DNA of 9,409 bases from RUG626 sp964553775 (GTDB taxonomy: Bacteria; Bacillota; Clostridia; Oscillospirales; Oscillospiraceae). This document shows positions 1-8,250 of the stretch, piece by piece. Within the stretch, counting starts at the first letter, position 1. Every line of letters starts with the position of its first letter. Made by a program: the position numbers and the translations under genes. The DNA lies in NCBI GenBank assembly GCA_964553775.1, contig CAZKLU010000067.1:1-9409 (forward strand). The letters run 5' to 3'. The notes beneath the pieces were generated by a model, which was not told the DNA's origin, searched no databases, and was given only the letters and a program-made list of their open reading frames with translations.

Positions 1-1592
1 GTTGAGCCGCCGGAGTTTGAATTGCCCGATGAACCGCTTGACCCCGAACTGCCGTTGCCCGAACTGCCGCTCGAAACTATACCGCCGGAGCTGCTTTTAA
101 CGGTTTCGCCCTCGTTTGTGACGGTTCCCTCGCTTGTCAAAATCTCATAGGTGCCGCCGCTTCGCTGTGTGCTTGCCTTTATTCTGCGGCAGGCATCACT
201 TGCGTAATAACCATCGGTCGAGTATGCGTATCCTGTGGAACTGCCGCATACGAGTATGCCGAGATCAGTTTCCTCGATCTGCTCCTCAAACGGGTTGAAG
301 TATGTGTTGAGCATATCAAGCCAATCATCTATATAGATAACAGTGTAAGTGCTGTTGCCGTAATAATCTTCCGGCATTGTCATTATATTGATATTTTCAA
401 GATCGACTTTCAGAAGCTCCTTGGCAAGCCACGTCACCTCTCCGTAAGACAGGTTTGTATCAACATCGTTCATAACTATATCCGCAAGTGTCGTTATCGG
501 AATGCTGCTCTTGTTTTCAAGAATCTGACTTGCTGCGGACATCATGAGGTCGTGCTGTACCTGTATACGCTTTATATCGCCCTGAACATAGGTATTACGG
601 AACCTCCATACCTTCATGGTATCGCTGCCCGAAAGGTGCTGGTATCCGGCAGATATGCTGATATAAAGATTCTGCGCCGGGTCGTTGTAGAACATATTTG
701 TCGGAACGTCAAAATATATGCCGCCAATCGCGTCTACAAGTTCCACAAAAGCGTCAAGATCGACAAGTACATAAAAGTCGGTGTAATAGCCCAAAATATC
801 GGCTATGCCGTCCTGAAGCCCATCTATTCCCCTGTTTGCGTAAATAGAATTGACCTTCTTGACGCTCCACGAGACATTTGCCAACGTATCTCTCGGAATA
901 CTGAGAACATTCAGCGAATAATCCGTAGTGTCAAACTTCGCAACCATTATTGTATCAGTATTGCTTCGGCTCGCGTCAGTACCTACAATCAGAAATGTAT
1001 ACACCTTGCCTACACGAGTAACAGTTCTTCCGCTCGCGCTGCCAACCGCCGCTGTGTCAGGCTCCCCATCGCCGTCTGTATCGACAAGTGTCTCGCCGTT
1101 GTCACCGTCTGATGTGCCTCTTGACGGGCGCAGCGTGGTAGTGACTTCCGGCGGTTTTACATCGCTCCAGAACACAGCAAACGCTACTCCCGCCGCCAGT
1201 ACAACGGCAAGTACCGCCGCCACTGCTCCGATTACTATTTTACGGCGTGAGGACGCTTTCTTTTTGCCTTTTCTGCCTTTTGAAACACTCATTCTATCAG
1301 CTTCCGTTCTTTTTCCCGCGTTTTCAGTATTCTCCGCAAGCTCCGGCTGTGAAGTTTGCCGCTCTGAGGTCTGTAAATCAGAGACTTTGTCATCAGAGGA
1401 GCTGTTCATAATCTCGGAGACGCTGCTGGAGATCGACTTCTCAATGTCGTAAAACGTCTCCGCCTCCAGTTCATCACTCTTCTGAGACTTCCCATAGGCT
1501 TCAAGTTCCTCATTGCCGGAAAGCTCCTCGCGGGAGTTTTTGGCTGAGGACCCCGCGTGCTGTGATTTTTTTCGATTACCGAATATCTTCAT
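1..1592 (-). CDS. LCP (LytR-CpsA-Psr) family cell-wall glycopolymer ligase, C-terminus cut by window edge
   Basis: LCP proteins are membrane-anchored phosphotransferases that move teichoic acid or capsule-type polymers from undecaprenyl carriers to peptidoglycan outside the cell. The reading frame is open to the left edge (530 complete codons, no stop). It starts at ATG 1592, preceded by AAAGGGG about 10 bases upstream and 3 bases after the nadD-yqeK stop. Seen: an acidic, Ser/Glu-rich cytoplasmic N-terminus (about 1-100), a Lys/Arg-rich stretch (about 106-118), one membrane segment (about 119-142), a variable Thr/Asp/Gly-rich linker, then the LCP domain (about 197-360). Domain marks are DTI 213-215, SIPRD 231-235, DAIGG 287-291, WRFRN 329-333 and GDIKRIQVQ 338-346, which carry the conserved acidic and arginine residues. 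The visible end is a Ser/Gly-rich tail (about 500-530). A second ATG at 1292 (residue 101) could be an internal start, but the first is better placed. The exact polymer is unknown. Confidence 0.9.
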   Translation of the reverse strand, partial: MKIFGNRKKSQHAGSSAKNSREELSGNEELEAYGKSQKSDELEAETFYDIEKSISSSVSEIMNSSSDDKVSDLQTSERQTSQPELAENTENAGKRTEADRMSVSKGRKGKKKASSRRKIVIGAVAAVLAVVLAAGVAFAVFWSDVKPPEVTTTLRPSRGTSDGDNGETLVDTDGDGEPDTAAVGSASGRTVTRVGKVYTFLIVGTDASRSNTDTIMVAKFDTTDYSLNVLSIPRDTLANVSWSVKKVNSIYANRGIDGLQDGIADILGYYTDFYVLVDLDAFVELVDAIGGIYFDVPTNMFYNDPAQNLYISISAGYQHLSGSDTMKVWRFRNTYVQGDIKRIQVQHDLMMSAASQILENKSSIPITTLADIVMNDVDTNLSYGEVTWLAKELLKVDLENINIMTMPEDYYGNSTYTVIYIDDWLDMLNTYFNPFEEQIEETDLGILVCGSSTGYAYSTDGYYASDACRRIKASTQRSGGTYEILTSEGTVTNEGETVKSSSGGIVSSGSSGNGSSGSSGSSGNSNSGGS

Positions 1593-1595
1593 ACC

Positions 1596-2783
1596 TCACC
1601 TACCCCTTTGCTTTATAATTTCTGTTATCCACAAATATGCGTCAACTGTACGTTTGTGGGGCGTTATATCTCTTTCAAGCATATCATCTATAGACATTTG
1701 AAAACCTTTAGCAAGCGAAACGTCAAGGTCTTGAAACGCCAAAGAACGCAACTGCTCTACTCCATCAAAATCTCTGTTCGGCTCCACATAATCCGCCATA
1801 TACATTATCTTATCAAGGAGCGTCATGTTGGATCTTCCTGTTGTATGCCATTCGATAGCACTGACAACCTCATCATCGCACCCGAACTCATACCTGGCTA
1901 TTGCCGCGCCTGTCTTGGAGTGCAGGAGCTTGTTTTCCTCGCGCTCTATATTATCTATCTTTATGCCGTACTTCTCGCAGAAATCAAGCTGCTCTTTCAA
2001 CTCGTACTTTTTCGTAATGTCGTGCAGTATTGCCGCCTCGCGAGCCTTTTCAACATCAGCTCCCCATCGTGAAGCAAGCTTTTCCGCCATCTCCTCACAG
2101 CCCTTTACATGGGGTATACGCGCCGGATTCAGCATCGCATACGCTTTCTCGCGAAGCCACTGATATGATGGTCTGGCTCCGTAAAAGCGATTCTTTATAA
2201 TTTCCGAATACACCTTGTCGTTGAGATACTCACATCCGCGTCTCATCGGCAGCATAGCGCGAAGATCTGTAGACGAAATCTCCACCTCAATATGCGGAAC
2301 AAGTTGTACTTTCGCTCCATACTTTCGTGTGAGATTATCAGCGCACTCGCGCACTCTCTTCAAATCTCCATCACGCCTTGTTACGACCGCGAGCGTTGTT
2401 TTGTCAAGTATCTCTCGGAAACTCTTCCACCGCTCAAAGTATTCAAGCATATCCGTACCCATGAGAAGATACAGCTTCGCATCATTGTATTTTGCGGAAA
2501 TGGCGTTTACAGTATCGATCGTGAAGCTTCTGTCAGCGCGGGTTATTTCTATGTCGCTGACCTCAGCGCAATCTATTCCATCCATTGCCAGCTTCGTAAG
2601 CTCCAATCTTGCTGCCGGCGGGAGAACCGCACCAAATTCGCTTTTATGCGGCGGAATGTAATCGGGTACGATTATCAGCTTATTAAGACCAACCTCCTTT
2701 ACCGCCGCCGAGGCAGCTTTTATGTGTCCTTTGTGTGGCGGGTCAAAAGTGCCGCCGAATATTCCTATTTTCACAGTTATCAC
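1596..2783 (-). CDS. nadD: Fused nicotinate-nucleotide adenylyltransferase (NadD) and YqeK HD-domain Ap4A hydrolase
   Basis: The N-terminal half adenylates nicotinate mononucleotide to deamido-NAD (NAD biosynthesis). The C-terminal half matches YqeK, a metal-dependent HD enzyme known in Firmicutes as a symmetrical Ap4A hydrolase. Numbering from the GTG at 2783 (395 aa): nucleotide-binding GGTFDPPHKGH at 10-20 and ISSTDLR at 169-175 mark NadD. H225, H254-D255 (LHDITK), HTTGR 313-317 and ADYVEP 330-335 mark YqeK. The two domains are separate adjacent genes in Bacillus; here they share one frame with no stop or slippery site at the junction (about 200-215). The start is not certain. GTG 2783 has GAGAG about 5-9 bases upstream; GTG 2774 would give the usual family N-terminus directly before KIGIFGG; an in-frame TTG at 2816 lacks a good ribosome binding site. 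It lies 66 bases after yhbY and 3 bases before the LCP gene. Confidence 0.93.
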   Translation of the reverse strand: MITVKIGIFGGTFDPPHKGHIKAASAAVKEVGLNKLIIVPDYIPPHKSEFGAVLPPAARLELTKLAMDGIDCAEVSDIEITRADRSFTIDTVNAISAKYNDAKLYLLMGTDMLEYFERWKSFREILDKTTLAVVTRRDGDLKRVRECADNLTRKYGAKVQLVPHIEVEISSTDLRAMLPMRRGCEYLNDKVYSEIIKNRFYGARPSYQWLREKAYAMLNPARIPHVKGCEEMAEKLASRWGADVEKAREAAILHDITKKYELKEQLDFCEKYGIKIDNIEREENKLLHSKTGAAIARYEFGCDDEVVSAIEWHTTGRSNMTLLDKIMYMADYVEPNRDFDGVEQLRSLAFQDLDVSLAKGFQMSIDDMLERDITPHKRTVDAYLWITEIIKQRGR

Positions 2784-2849
2784 ATCTTCTCTCTCATATA
2801 TGGGAATTATATTCAAATCAGAATAAACCCCATCTTGAATATCTGTATA

Positions 2850-3143
2850 TTACAACGCTCTTTTGAAGTCAGGCAGATCCCTGTTTTCCTTATACAGTAC
2901 AAATTTAGAACCTATAGCCTGTACAAATTCAGAATCTGTCTTATCCGCAAGTTCCCGTCCAACGATGTCGGAATCAAGCAGGGAAGTATCAAGCACCGTA
3001 CCCTTCAGCAATTCTCTTTTGTTGAACGCGGCGCGTGTCTCAGCGACAAGGTTATCAGTCACTCCGTTTTTGCCAACCATGATTATAGAATCAATCGTCT
3101 GCGCCTTTGAACGGAGTCGCGAGCGTTCTTTTCCTGTCAGCAT
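2850..3143 (-). CDS. yhbY: YhbY-family CRM-domain RNA-binding protein (ribosome assembly)
   Basis: This 97-residue protein is a stand-alone CRM domain, a family that binds RNA and associates with pre-50S ribosomal subunits. Seen: an N-terminal basic helix (LTGKERSRLRSKAQ), the GxxG loop GKNG at 24-27 followed by VT, the RELLKG segment near 43-48, and the C-terminal pattern FVQAIGSKFVLYKEN, all in family order. The length is normal for bacterial YhbY. It starts at ATG 3143 with AAAGGAG about 8 bases upstream. That ribosome binding site is formed by the last codons and stop of the preceding rdgB gene, so the two are probably translationally coupled. A yhbY gene directly ahead of nadD/yqeK is the common Firmicutes order. 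Confidence 0.94.
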   Translation of the reverse strand: MLTGKERSRLRSKAQTIDSIIMVGKNGVTDNLVAETRAAFNKRELLKGTVLDTSLLDSDIVGRELADKTDSEFVQAIGSKFVLYKENRDLPDFKRAL

Positions 3144-3148
3144 ATATT

Positions 3149-3760
3149 TTACTCCTTTATTATGTCTTTTTCCATATATTTTTTAAGTTTTACTGAAAAT
3201 TTACGAAATGCTCTCCCTCTATGAGATATGGCGTTCTTCTCATCGTCTGTAAAGCTTGCGAGGGTTCTGTCCGCTCCATCAGGAATGAATATAGGATCAT
3301 AGCCAAAGCCGCCCGTACCGCTCATATTCAAGGCTATCTTTCCTTGAAGCACCCCGCGTGACGTAATCTCATCACCGTTTGGGAAAACACACACTACGCC
3401 GCATACGAATGCCGCGCTTCTATCGCCCGTCTCGCTCCTGTTTACGCTGTCTATAATCTTTAGACAGGCTTCATTGTAATTTTGTTCCACTCCGCAGAAT
3501 CGAGAACTGAAAATTCCCGGTGCGCCTCCCATTGCGGCAACTTCAAGCCCTGAATCGTCCGCGACAGCCGGAAGACCGGACGCTTTTACGGCGGCGATTG
3601 CTTTTATTCTTGCGTTCTCCTCATATGTTGTGCCGTTCTCCTCTGGATCGAGCGACAGACCGGCTTCCCGCTCCGAGATTATTTCAACGCCGGTGCCGTT
3701 GAGGATTTCACATATTTCGCGCAGTTTATCCCTATTATTAGACGCTAAAACTATTCTCAT
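3149..3760 (-). CDS. rdgB: RdgB/HAM1 dITP/XTP pyrophosphatase
   Basis: RdgB removes non-canonical purine nucleotides (dITP, ITP, XTP) by hydrolysis to the monophosphate and pyrophosphate, keeping them out of DNA and RNA. The 203-residue protein has family length and all main motifs: the substrate-binding SNNRDK at 7-12, YEENA at 46-50 (FEENA in many homologues), the acidic metal/catalytic site ADDSGLEV at 67-74, GTGGFGYDPIF at 148-158, and SHRGRA at 179-184. The start ATG 3760 overlaps the ftsY stop in an ATGA arrangement (4 bases), and the stop is embedded in the yhbY ribosome binding site. The gene therefore sits in the middle of a coupled run. No frame damage or missing residues are seen. 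Confidence 0.96.
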   Translation of the reverse strand: MRIVLASNNRDKLREICEILNGTGVEIISEREAGLSLDPEENGTTYEENARIKAIAAVKASGLPAVADDSGLEVAAMGGAPGIFSSRFCGVEQNYNEACLKIIDSVNRSETGDRSAAFVCGVVCVFPNGDEITSRGVLQGKIALNMSGTGGFGYDPIFIPDGADRTLASFTDDEKNAISHRGRAFRKFSVKLKKYMEKDIIKE

Positions 3761-4665
3761 CCTAACAGCTCCCGCACAAAAGTTTCAGGATCGAACGGAA
3801 TCAGGTCATCTATTTGCTCTCCGACACCTATATACCGCACGGGAACCTTCAATCTGTCGGCTATCGCGAACACGATACCGCCCTTAGCTGTGCCGTCCAG
3901 CTTTGTTAGAACAATGCCAGTAAGTCCAGCGAATTTTTGAAATTCCTCAGCCTGCGCTAGACCATTCTGACCCGTTGTTGCGTCAAGCACCAAAAGCGTC
4001 TCACGGTCAACATCGGGAAGTTCCCTGTCTATAACGCGGCTTATCTTATTTAGCTCGTTCATGAGGTTTGACTTGTTGTGGAGCCGCCCTGCCGTGTCAA
4101 CTATAATAACGTCAGTCCCTCTCGCCTTTGCCGCGCTTATACTGTCAAACACCACAGCGGCGGGATCAGATCCCTCCTCGTGACGTACAAAATCAGCTCC
4201 CGAACGTTCTGCCCAGACTTTGAGCTGTTCTGCCGCAGCCGCTCTGAATGTGTCTCCTGCGGCTAAGAGTACCTTATTGCCCTCACTGTGCAAAAGTGCT
4301 GAGAGTTTCCCTATCGTCGTTGTTTTACCGACACCGTTCACACCGACCATCAATATTATTGACGGCTGTGAGTAGAGCATCATGCTTGGGCTTCGACCCA
4401 GCATATTTACAAGTATTTCCTTGAGTGCTTCTCTGACCTCATCGGGTGATGTGAGGTTTCTGCCGCGAACTACCTCACGAAGCTCCTCAACGGCTCTCGC
4501 GGAAGCATCGGCACCAACGTCAGAGAGTATAAGAAGCTCCTCCATCTCATCGAAGAACTCCTCATCATCGAAGCTCGTGAACGACGCTATAGCACCGTTC
4601 AGTCGCTCCGTCATAGCTCGCTTTGTCTTTATAAGCCCGTTTTTGATTTTATCGAATAATCCCAT
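3757..4665 (-). CDS. ftsY: Signal recognition particle receptor FtsY (SRP GTPase)
   Basis: FtsY is the membrane-associated receptor that docks the Ffh-RNA-ribosome complex and delivers nascent membrane proteins to the Sec translocon through paired GTP hydrolysis. The 302-residue protein has a helical N domain (about 1-95) and a G domain. The G domain shows the P-loop GVNGVGKTT at 108-116, DTFRAAAAEQL at 138-148, DTAGR at 190-194, TKLDGTAKGG at 254-263, and a C-terminal GxGE-type segment (GVGEQIDDLIPFD). It lacks the long acidic A domain of the E. coli protein, which is typical of short Gram-positive FtsY; its start MGLFDKIKNGLIKTK could form the lipid-contacting helix. ATG 4665 shares one base with the smc TAA. 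The ribosome binding site GGAGAG lies in the last smc codons, about 8 bases upstream. Confidence 0.97.
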   Translation of the reverse strand: MGLFDKIKNGLIKTKRAMTERLNGAIASFTSFDDEEFFDEMEELLILSDVGADASARAVEELREVVRGRNLTSPDEVREALKEILVNMLGRSPSMMLYSQPSIILMVGVNGVGKTTTIGKLSALLHSEGNKVLLAAGDTFRAAAAEQLKVWAERSGADFVRHEEGSDPAAVVFDSISAAKARGTDVIIVDTAGRLHNKSNLMNELNKISRVIDRELPDVDRETLLVLDATTGQNGLAQAEEFQKFAGLTGIVLTKLDGTAKGGIVFAIADRLKVPVRYIGVGEQIDDLIPFDPETFVRELLG

Positions 4666-7600
4666 TATACATTCTCTCCTATAGTTTTTTCAGCTTCATC
4701 CAGATCTATCATCAGCACCCGCGACACGCCGCGTTCCTGCATCGTAACACCGTACAGAACATCCGCTTCCTCCATCGTGCCGCGCCTGTGCGTTATAGCT
4801 ATAAACTGTGTCTTGTCCGAGAGTTTTCTCATATATTCGGACACTCTTATGACGTTTGCCTCATCCAGAGCCGCCTCTATTTCGTCCATAACCACGAATG
4901 GTGTGGGGCGTATTTTCAGTATCGCGAAATACAGCGCGATCGCCACAAACGCTTTCTCGCCTCCGCTCAACAGAGTGAGCGTCTTCAGAGCTTTCCCCGG
5001 CGGCTGTACTCTTATCTCAATACCGCTCTCCAGCGGGTGCTGCTCATCTTCAAGCTCAATAGAAGCCTTGCCGCCGCCGAAAAGCTCTAAAAAAACTTCT
5101 TTGAAGCTGTCGCCAATGCGCTGAAATTCCGCAACAAAGATGTCGGTCATGCTGCCGGTTATATCGTCAATGATTTTCAGCAGCTCTGTTCTTGACTTTG
5201 CTATATCTCCGCGCTGGTCTGTCAGATACATATATCTCGAATTAACTCTCTCAAATTCCTCAATAGCACCGAGGTTTGGCGTGCCAAGTGCCGACATCGC
5301 TTTTCTAAGCTCGCCTGTTCGTTTTTTCGCAGCCGGAACGCTCTCAAGCTCTTTTCGCGCCGCTATTGCCGCTGAACGAGAAAGTTCATAAGTGTCCCAT
5401 AGCTTCTCAATTATCTGCTTCTCTTCCATCGCGGCTGTTTGCTGCTTTTGCTCTATTCTTGCACTCTCCCGTTCAAGTGACAGAAGAGAACGGTTCTTTT
5501 CCTGCGCGGCTCTGTCATTCCGTGTACGCTCACCCTCTATGAGCAGTTTATTCTCCGCAAGCGCAGTAATCTCGGACTTATAGCTTGCTATCTCATCCTC
5601 TAATTTCTCTCGAAGCGACTTCCTTTCCGTTATTGAATTTTTTGTCTCAACACATTTATCACGCAACGCTGTTATTGTCGCAAGCTGTGTCTCGCGGTTA
5701 CCCGAAAGGCTCTCACGCAGCTCGTTCAGCTCTGATACCGATTTCTCATGAGCCGCTTTCTCCATGTCAAGAGATGTCTGCCGCTCACTGAATGCTGAAA
5801 GCTTTCTGTTCAGTTCCTCACGGGTGCGGCGAAGCTGTTCGCGATCTCCTGTTTTTCTGTCTATCTCATCGCGGAGTGAAATAATCTTCTCCTCTAGAAC
5901 CGCTATAGCCGCGTCAACATCCAAGCCTCGATTTTCAGACTCTTTTTTCCTTTTGGCGGCTTCTTTCAGCTCATTAGCAAGCTTTTCAATACCCAATCGC
6001 GCCGATTCCGTTACCGCCCTGTAGTGTTCGCTCTCCGCTTTCAAACGCACCTCTGTCTCCGAAATGGAACGTACTTCATCGGAGGCAGTTTTAATATTAT
6101 ACTCAACTTCCGCAAGCCTTCTTGATACCTCAGTCTGCCGGCTGGCTGCGTTACGGAGCTTAACGGCAAGCTCCTCAACCGTTTTGTCCAATGCTTTTAA
6201 CTCGTTTGCTCTTGAAAGGATCCCTGTATTCCGCGACGCGCTTCCGCCCGTCATACTGCCGCCCGCGTTCAGAACCTGTCCGTCAAGTGTCACGATTTTG
6301 AATCTATGTCTATAGTGTCCAGCAATTCGAATCGCGTTATCAAGATCATCGGTTATAACAGTTCTGCCGAGAAGGTTTGTATATATATTTTCGTATTGTT
6401 TGTCATATTCTATAAGGTCTGACGCAATACCCTCAAATCCCTCTTCGTTTTCAAGATTGCTCTCCTGTAATCTGCCGCCGCGCATTACAGACATTGGCAT
6501 AAACGTCACACGACCGGCACTTTGGCGTTTGAGCAGATTGATCGCGCTCCGTCCTGTCTGTTCTGTCTCTACTATAATATTCTGCATTGCCGCACCGAGG
6601 GCTGTCTCAATCGCAAGAGCGTACTTATCAGGTGTCTTGACAAGTTCTCCGACAGGACCGCGCACTCCTCGAAGAGTACCTCTTACCGATTCGCGCATAA
6701 CAGTTTTAACAGCCTTTGAGTAACCCTCATACTCGCGTTCCATCTCGCGCAATATGCCGCGTCTTTGAACCGCTCCATTATGATCAGATTCGACTGCGGC
6801 TCGTTCTTTAGCTATATCCTCAGATTCCTGTCTTATACCATTGGCTCTCAACTCGTAGCCGCGAAGGATATTTTTCAGTCCGATAAGATTTTCTCCGGTT
6901 TCTTTCAGTTCCGCCATAGCGTTTGTTTCGTTATTCAACGCTGCCGCAAACTCCTCACGCTGCTTCTCAAGCTCATCTTCTGCGGCAGCGGTACGGCGGG
7001 ACATCTCCTCAAGCAAGGCATTTATAGAGGAACGCTCCGCCTTTTTGTGCGAAAGTTCATCGCTTAAATTCATAGACTGTCTTGACAGATTTGAAAGCTC
7101 TGTATCGGAACCGTCCTCATTTTTAAGCAGCGTATCTATTTCCCTCGACATCGACTCGTATTCGGAAAGAACATTCCGTTTCTCTGCTTCTATCTCGCTT
7201 ATACGTTGTTTGTGTTCGCATATTTGCTCCTGCAAACCGGCATTCTGCGTCTGCTGACGCTCTATTTCGCTCTCGATGCGGGAGATGTTCTCAATGTCGT
7301 GTTTCAGCGTAGTCTCCAGTACAGCCATCTCAGATTCGTTTTCGGATACACGCCGTTCTGCTGCTGACATACGCTCACGCATTTTTTCAATCTCAATATC
7401 TTTTTCTCTCATTTGCGTGGAGTTTTCCTCAACTCGGTTATAAAGCTCTTCAAGCTCTTCTCTTGCGCGGCTGAGATCGCTGTCAGCTGTCAGCTTATCC
7501 TCACGCAACTTGGATGTTCGTTCGGCAATATTTTCAAGATCGAGTACCCATAGCGATATTTCAAGTCCTCTCAGCTCGTCTCGGAGGAGAAGATATTTCT

Positions 7601-8237
7601 TAGCTGTCTCAGCCTGTTTTTTCAGCGGCACGACCTGCAATTCAAGCTCCGAAATCTTATCACCTATACGGGTCAAATCCTCCTCGGCTCGTTCTAACTT
7701 ATTTTCAGCTTCTTCTTTACGGTGACGATAACGGGAAATTCCGGCTGCTTCCTCAAAAATCTCACGTCTGTCAGTGCTTCGAGCTGACAGGATAGAATCT
7801 ATCTTTCCCTGACCGATGATACTATAACCCTCTTTGCCGAGACCGGTGTCCATGAAAAGCTCGTTAATATCGCGAAGCCTAACCTGACGGGTATTTATAC
7901 GGTACTCGCTGTCACCGGAACGATAGAAACGTCTTGAGACTCTCACGCTGTCGGAATCCTCCGGAAGTCTTCTGTCGGTATTATCAAGAGTCAGAGTCAC
8001 CTCCGCAAAACCGACCTGACTGCGGCGTTCTGTGCCTCCGAATATAACGTCTTCCATTTTGCCGCCGCGAAGTGCCTTGGTTGACTGCTCACCCATGACC
8101 CATTGAAGCGCGTCAGCAATATTTGATTTTCCGCTTCCGTTTGGTCCCACGATAGCGGTAACAGGCTTATCGAAGGACAGTACAGTTTTTTCCGGAAACG
8201 ATTTGAAGCCATGAAGTTCAAGTGATTTCAGGTACAA
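4665..8237 (-). CDS. smc: Chromosome segregation/condensation ATPase SMC
   Basis: SMC dimerises and, with ScpA and ScpB, forms the ring that compacts and separates sister chromosomes. The 1190-residue length is normal. Domains in order: N-terminal ATPase head with Walker A GPNGSGKSN at 31-39 and a Q-loop segment (GQGKIDSILS); a long Glu/Arg/Lys-rich coiled coil (about 170-510); hinge (about 515-670) with the glycine-rich GGSMTGGS near its end; a second coiled coil (about 680-1020); and a C-terminal head with the ABC signature LSGGEK at 1090-1095, Walker B VVMD at 1115-1118, catalytic E1119, and the D-loop ALDEAN. The start is a TTG at 8237, chosen because MYLKSLELHGFKSF is the family N-terminus and GGAGGAG lies 6 bases upstream. 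The nearby ATG at 8242 is out of frame and stops after four codons. It is the first gene of the run; the common upstream neighbour rnc is absent here. scpA and scpB are not in the window. Confidence 0.98.
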   Translation of the reverse strand: MYLKSLELHGFKSFPEKTVLSFDKPVTAIVGPNGSGKSNIADALQWVMGEQSTKALRGGKMEDVIFGGTERRSQVGFAEVTLTLDNTDRRLPEDSDSVRVSRRFYRSGDSEYRINTRQVRLRDINELFMDTGLGKEGYSIIGQGKIDSILSARSTDRREIFEEAAGISRYRHRKEEAENKLERAEEDLTRIGDKISELELQVVPLKKQAETAKKYLLLRDELRGLEISLWVLDLENIAERTSKLREDKLTADSDLSRAREELEELYNRVEENSTQMREKDIEIEKMRERMSAAERRVSENESEMAVLETTLKHDIENISRIESEIERQQTQNAGLQEQICEHKQRISEIEAEKRNVLSEYESMSREIDTLLKNEDGSDTELSNLSRQSMNLSDELSHKKAERSSINALLEEMSRRTAAAEDELEKQREEFAAALNNETNAMAELKETGENLIGLKNILRGYELRANGIRQESEDIAKERAAVESDHNGAVQRRGILREMEREYEGYSKAVKTVMRESVRGTLRGVRGPVGELVKTPDKYALAIETALGAAMQNIIVETEQTGRSAINLLKRQSAGRVTFMPMSVMRGGRLQESNLENEEGFEGIASDLIEYDKQYENIYTNLLGRTVITDDLDNAIRIAGHYRHRFKIVTLDGQVLNAGGSMTGGSASRNTGILSRANELKALDKTVEELAVKLRNAASRQTEVSRRLAEVEYNIKTASDEVRSISETEVRLKAESEHYRAVTESARLGIEKLANELKEAAKRKKESENRGLDVDAAIAVLEEKIISLRDEIDRKTGDREQLRRTREELNRKLSAFSERQTSLDMEKAAHEKSVSELNELRESLSGNRETQLATITALRDKCVETKNSITERKSLREKLEDEIASYKSEITALAENKLLIEGERTRNDRAAQEKNRSLLSLERESARIEQKQQTAAMEEKQIIEKLWDTYELSRSAAIAARKELESVPAAKKRTGELRKAMSALGTPNLGAIEEFERVNSRYMYLTDQRGDIAKSRTELLKIIDDITGSMTDIFVAEFQRIGDSFKEVFLELFGGGKASIELEDEQHPLESGIEIRVQPPGKALKTLTLLSGGEKAFVAIALYFAILKIRPTPFVVMDEIEAALDEANVIRVSEYMRKLSDKTQFIAITHRRGTMEEADVLYGVTMQERGVSRVLMIDLDEAEKTIGENV

Positions 8238-8243
8238 TCCATA

Positions 8244-8250
8244 CTCCTCC
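8244..8250 (-). promoter_or_regulatory. Strong ribosome binding site fixing the TTG start of smc
   Basis: GGAGGAG on the minus strand, 6 bases before the TTG at 8237. It is a near-perfect Shine-Dalgarno sequence at good spacing, which supports the non-ATG start. The ATG inside the spacer (8242-8240) is too close to the site and leads to a stop after four codons. Confidence 0.8.

Noticed and set aside
928..1452. Plus-strand Ser/Thr-rich ORF of 174 codons opposite the LCP gene
   Set aside because: It is antisense to the LCP membrane segment and linker. Its low-complexity Ser/Ala/Thr content reflects the opposite-strand codons, and it has no domain.
2806..2834. TATAAT on the minus strand in the yhbY/nadD gap as an internal promoter
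   Set aside because: The -10 match at 2811-2806 is perfect, but no -35-like hexamer occurs at 16-19 bases upstream and there is no TGn extension. Read-through from smc is more likely.
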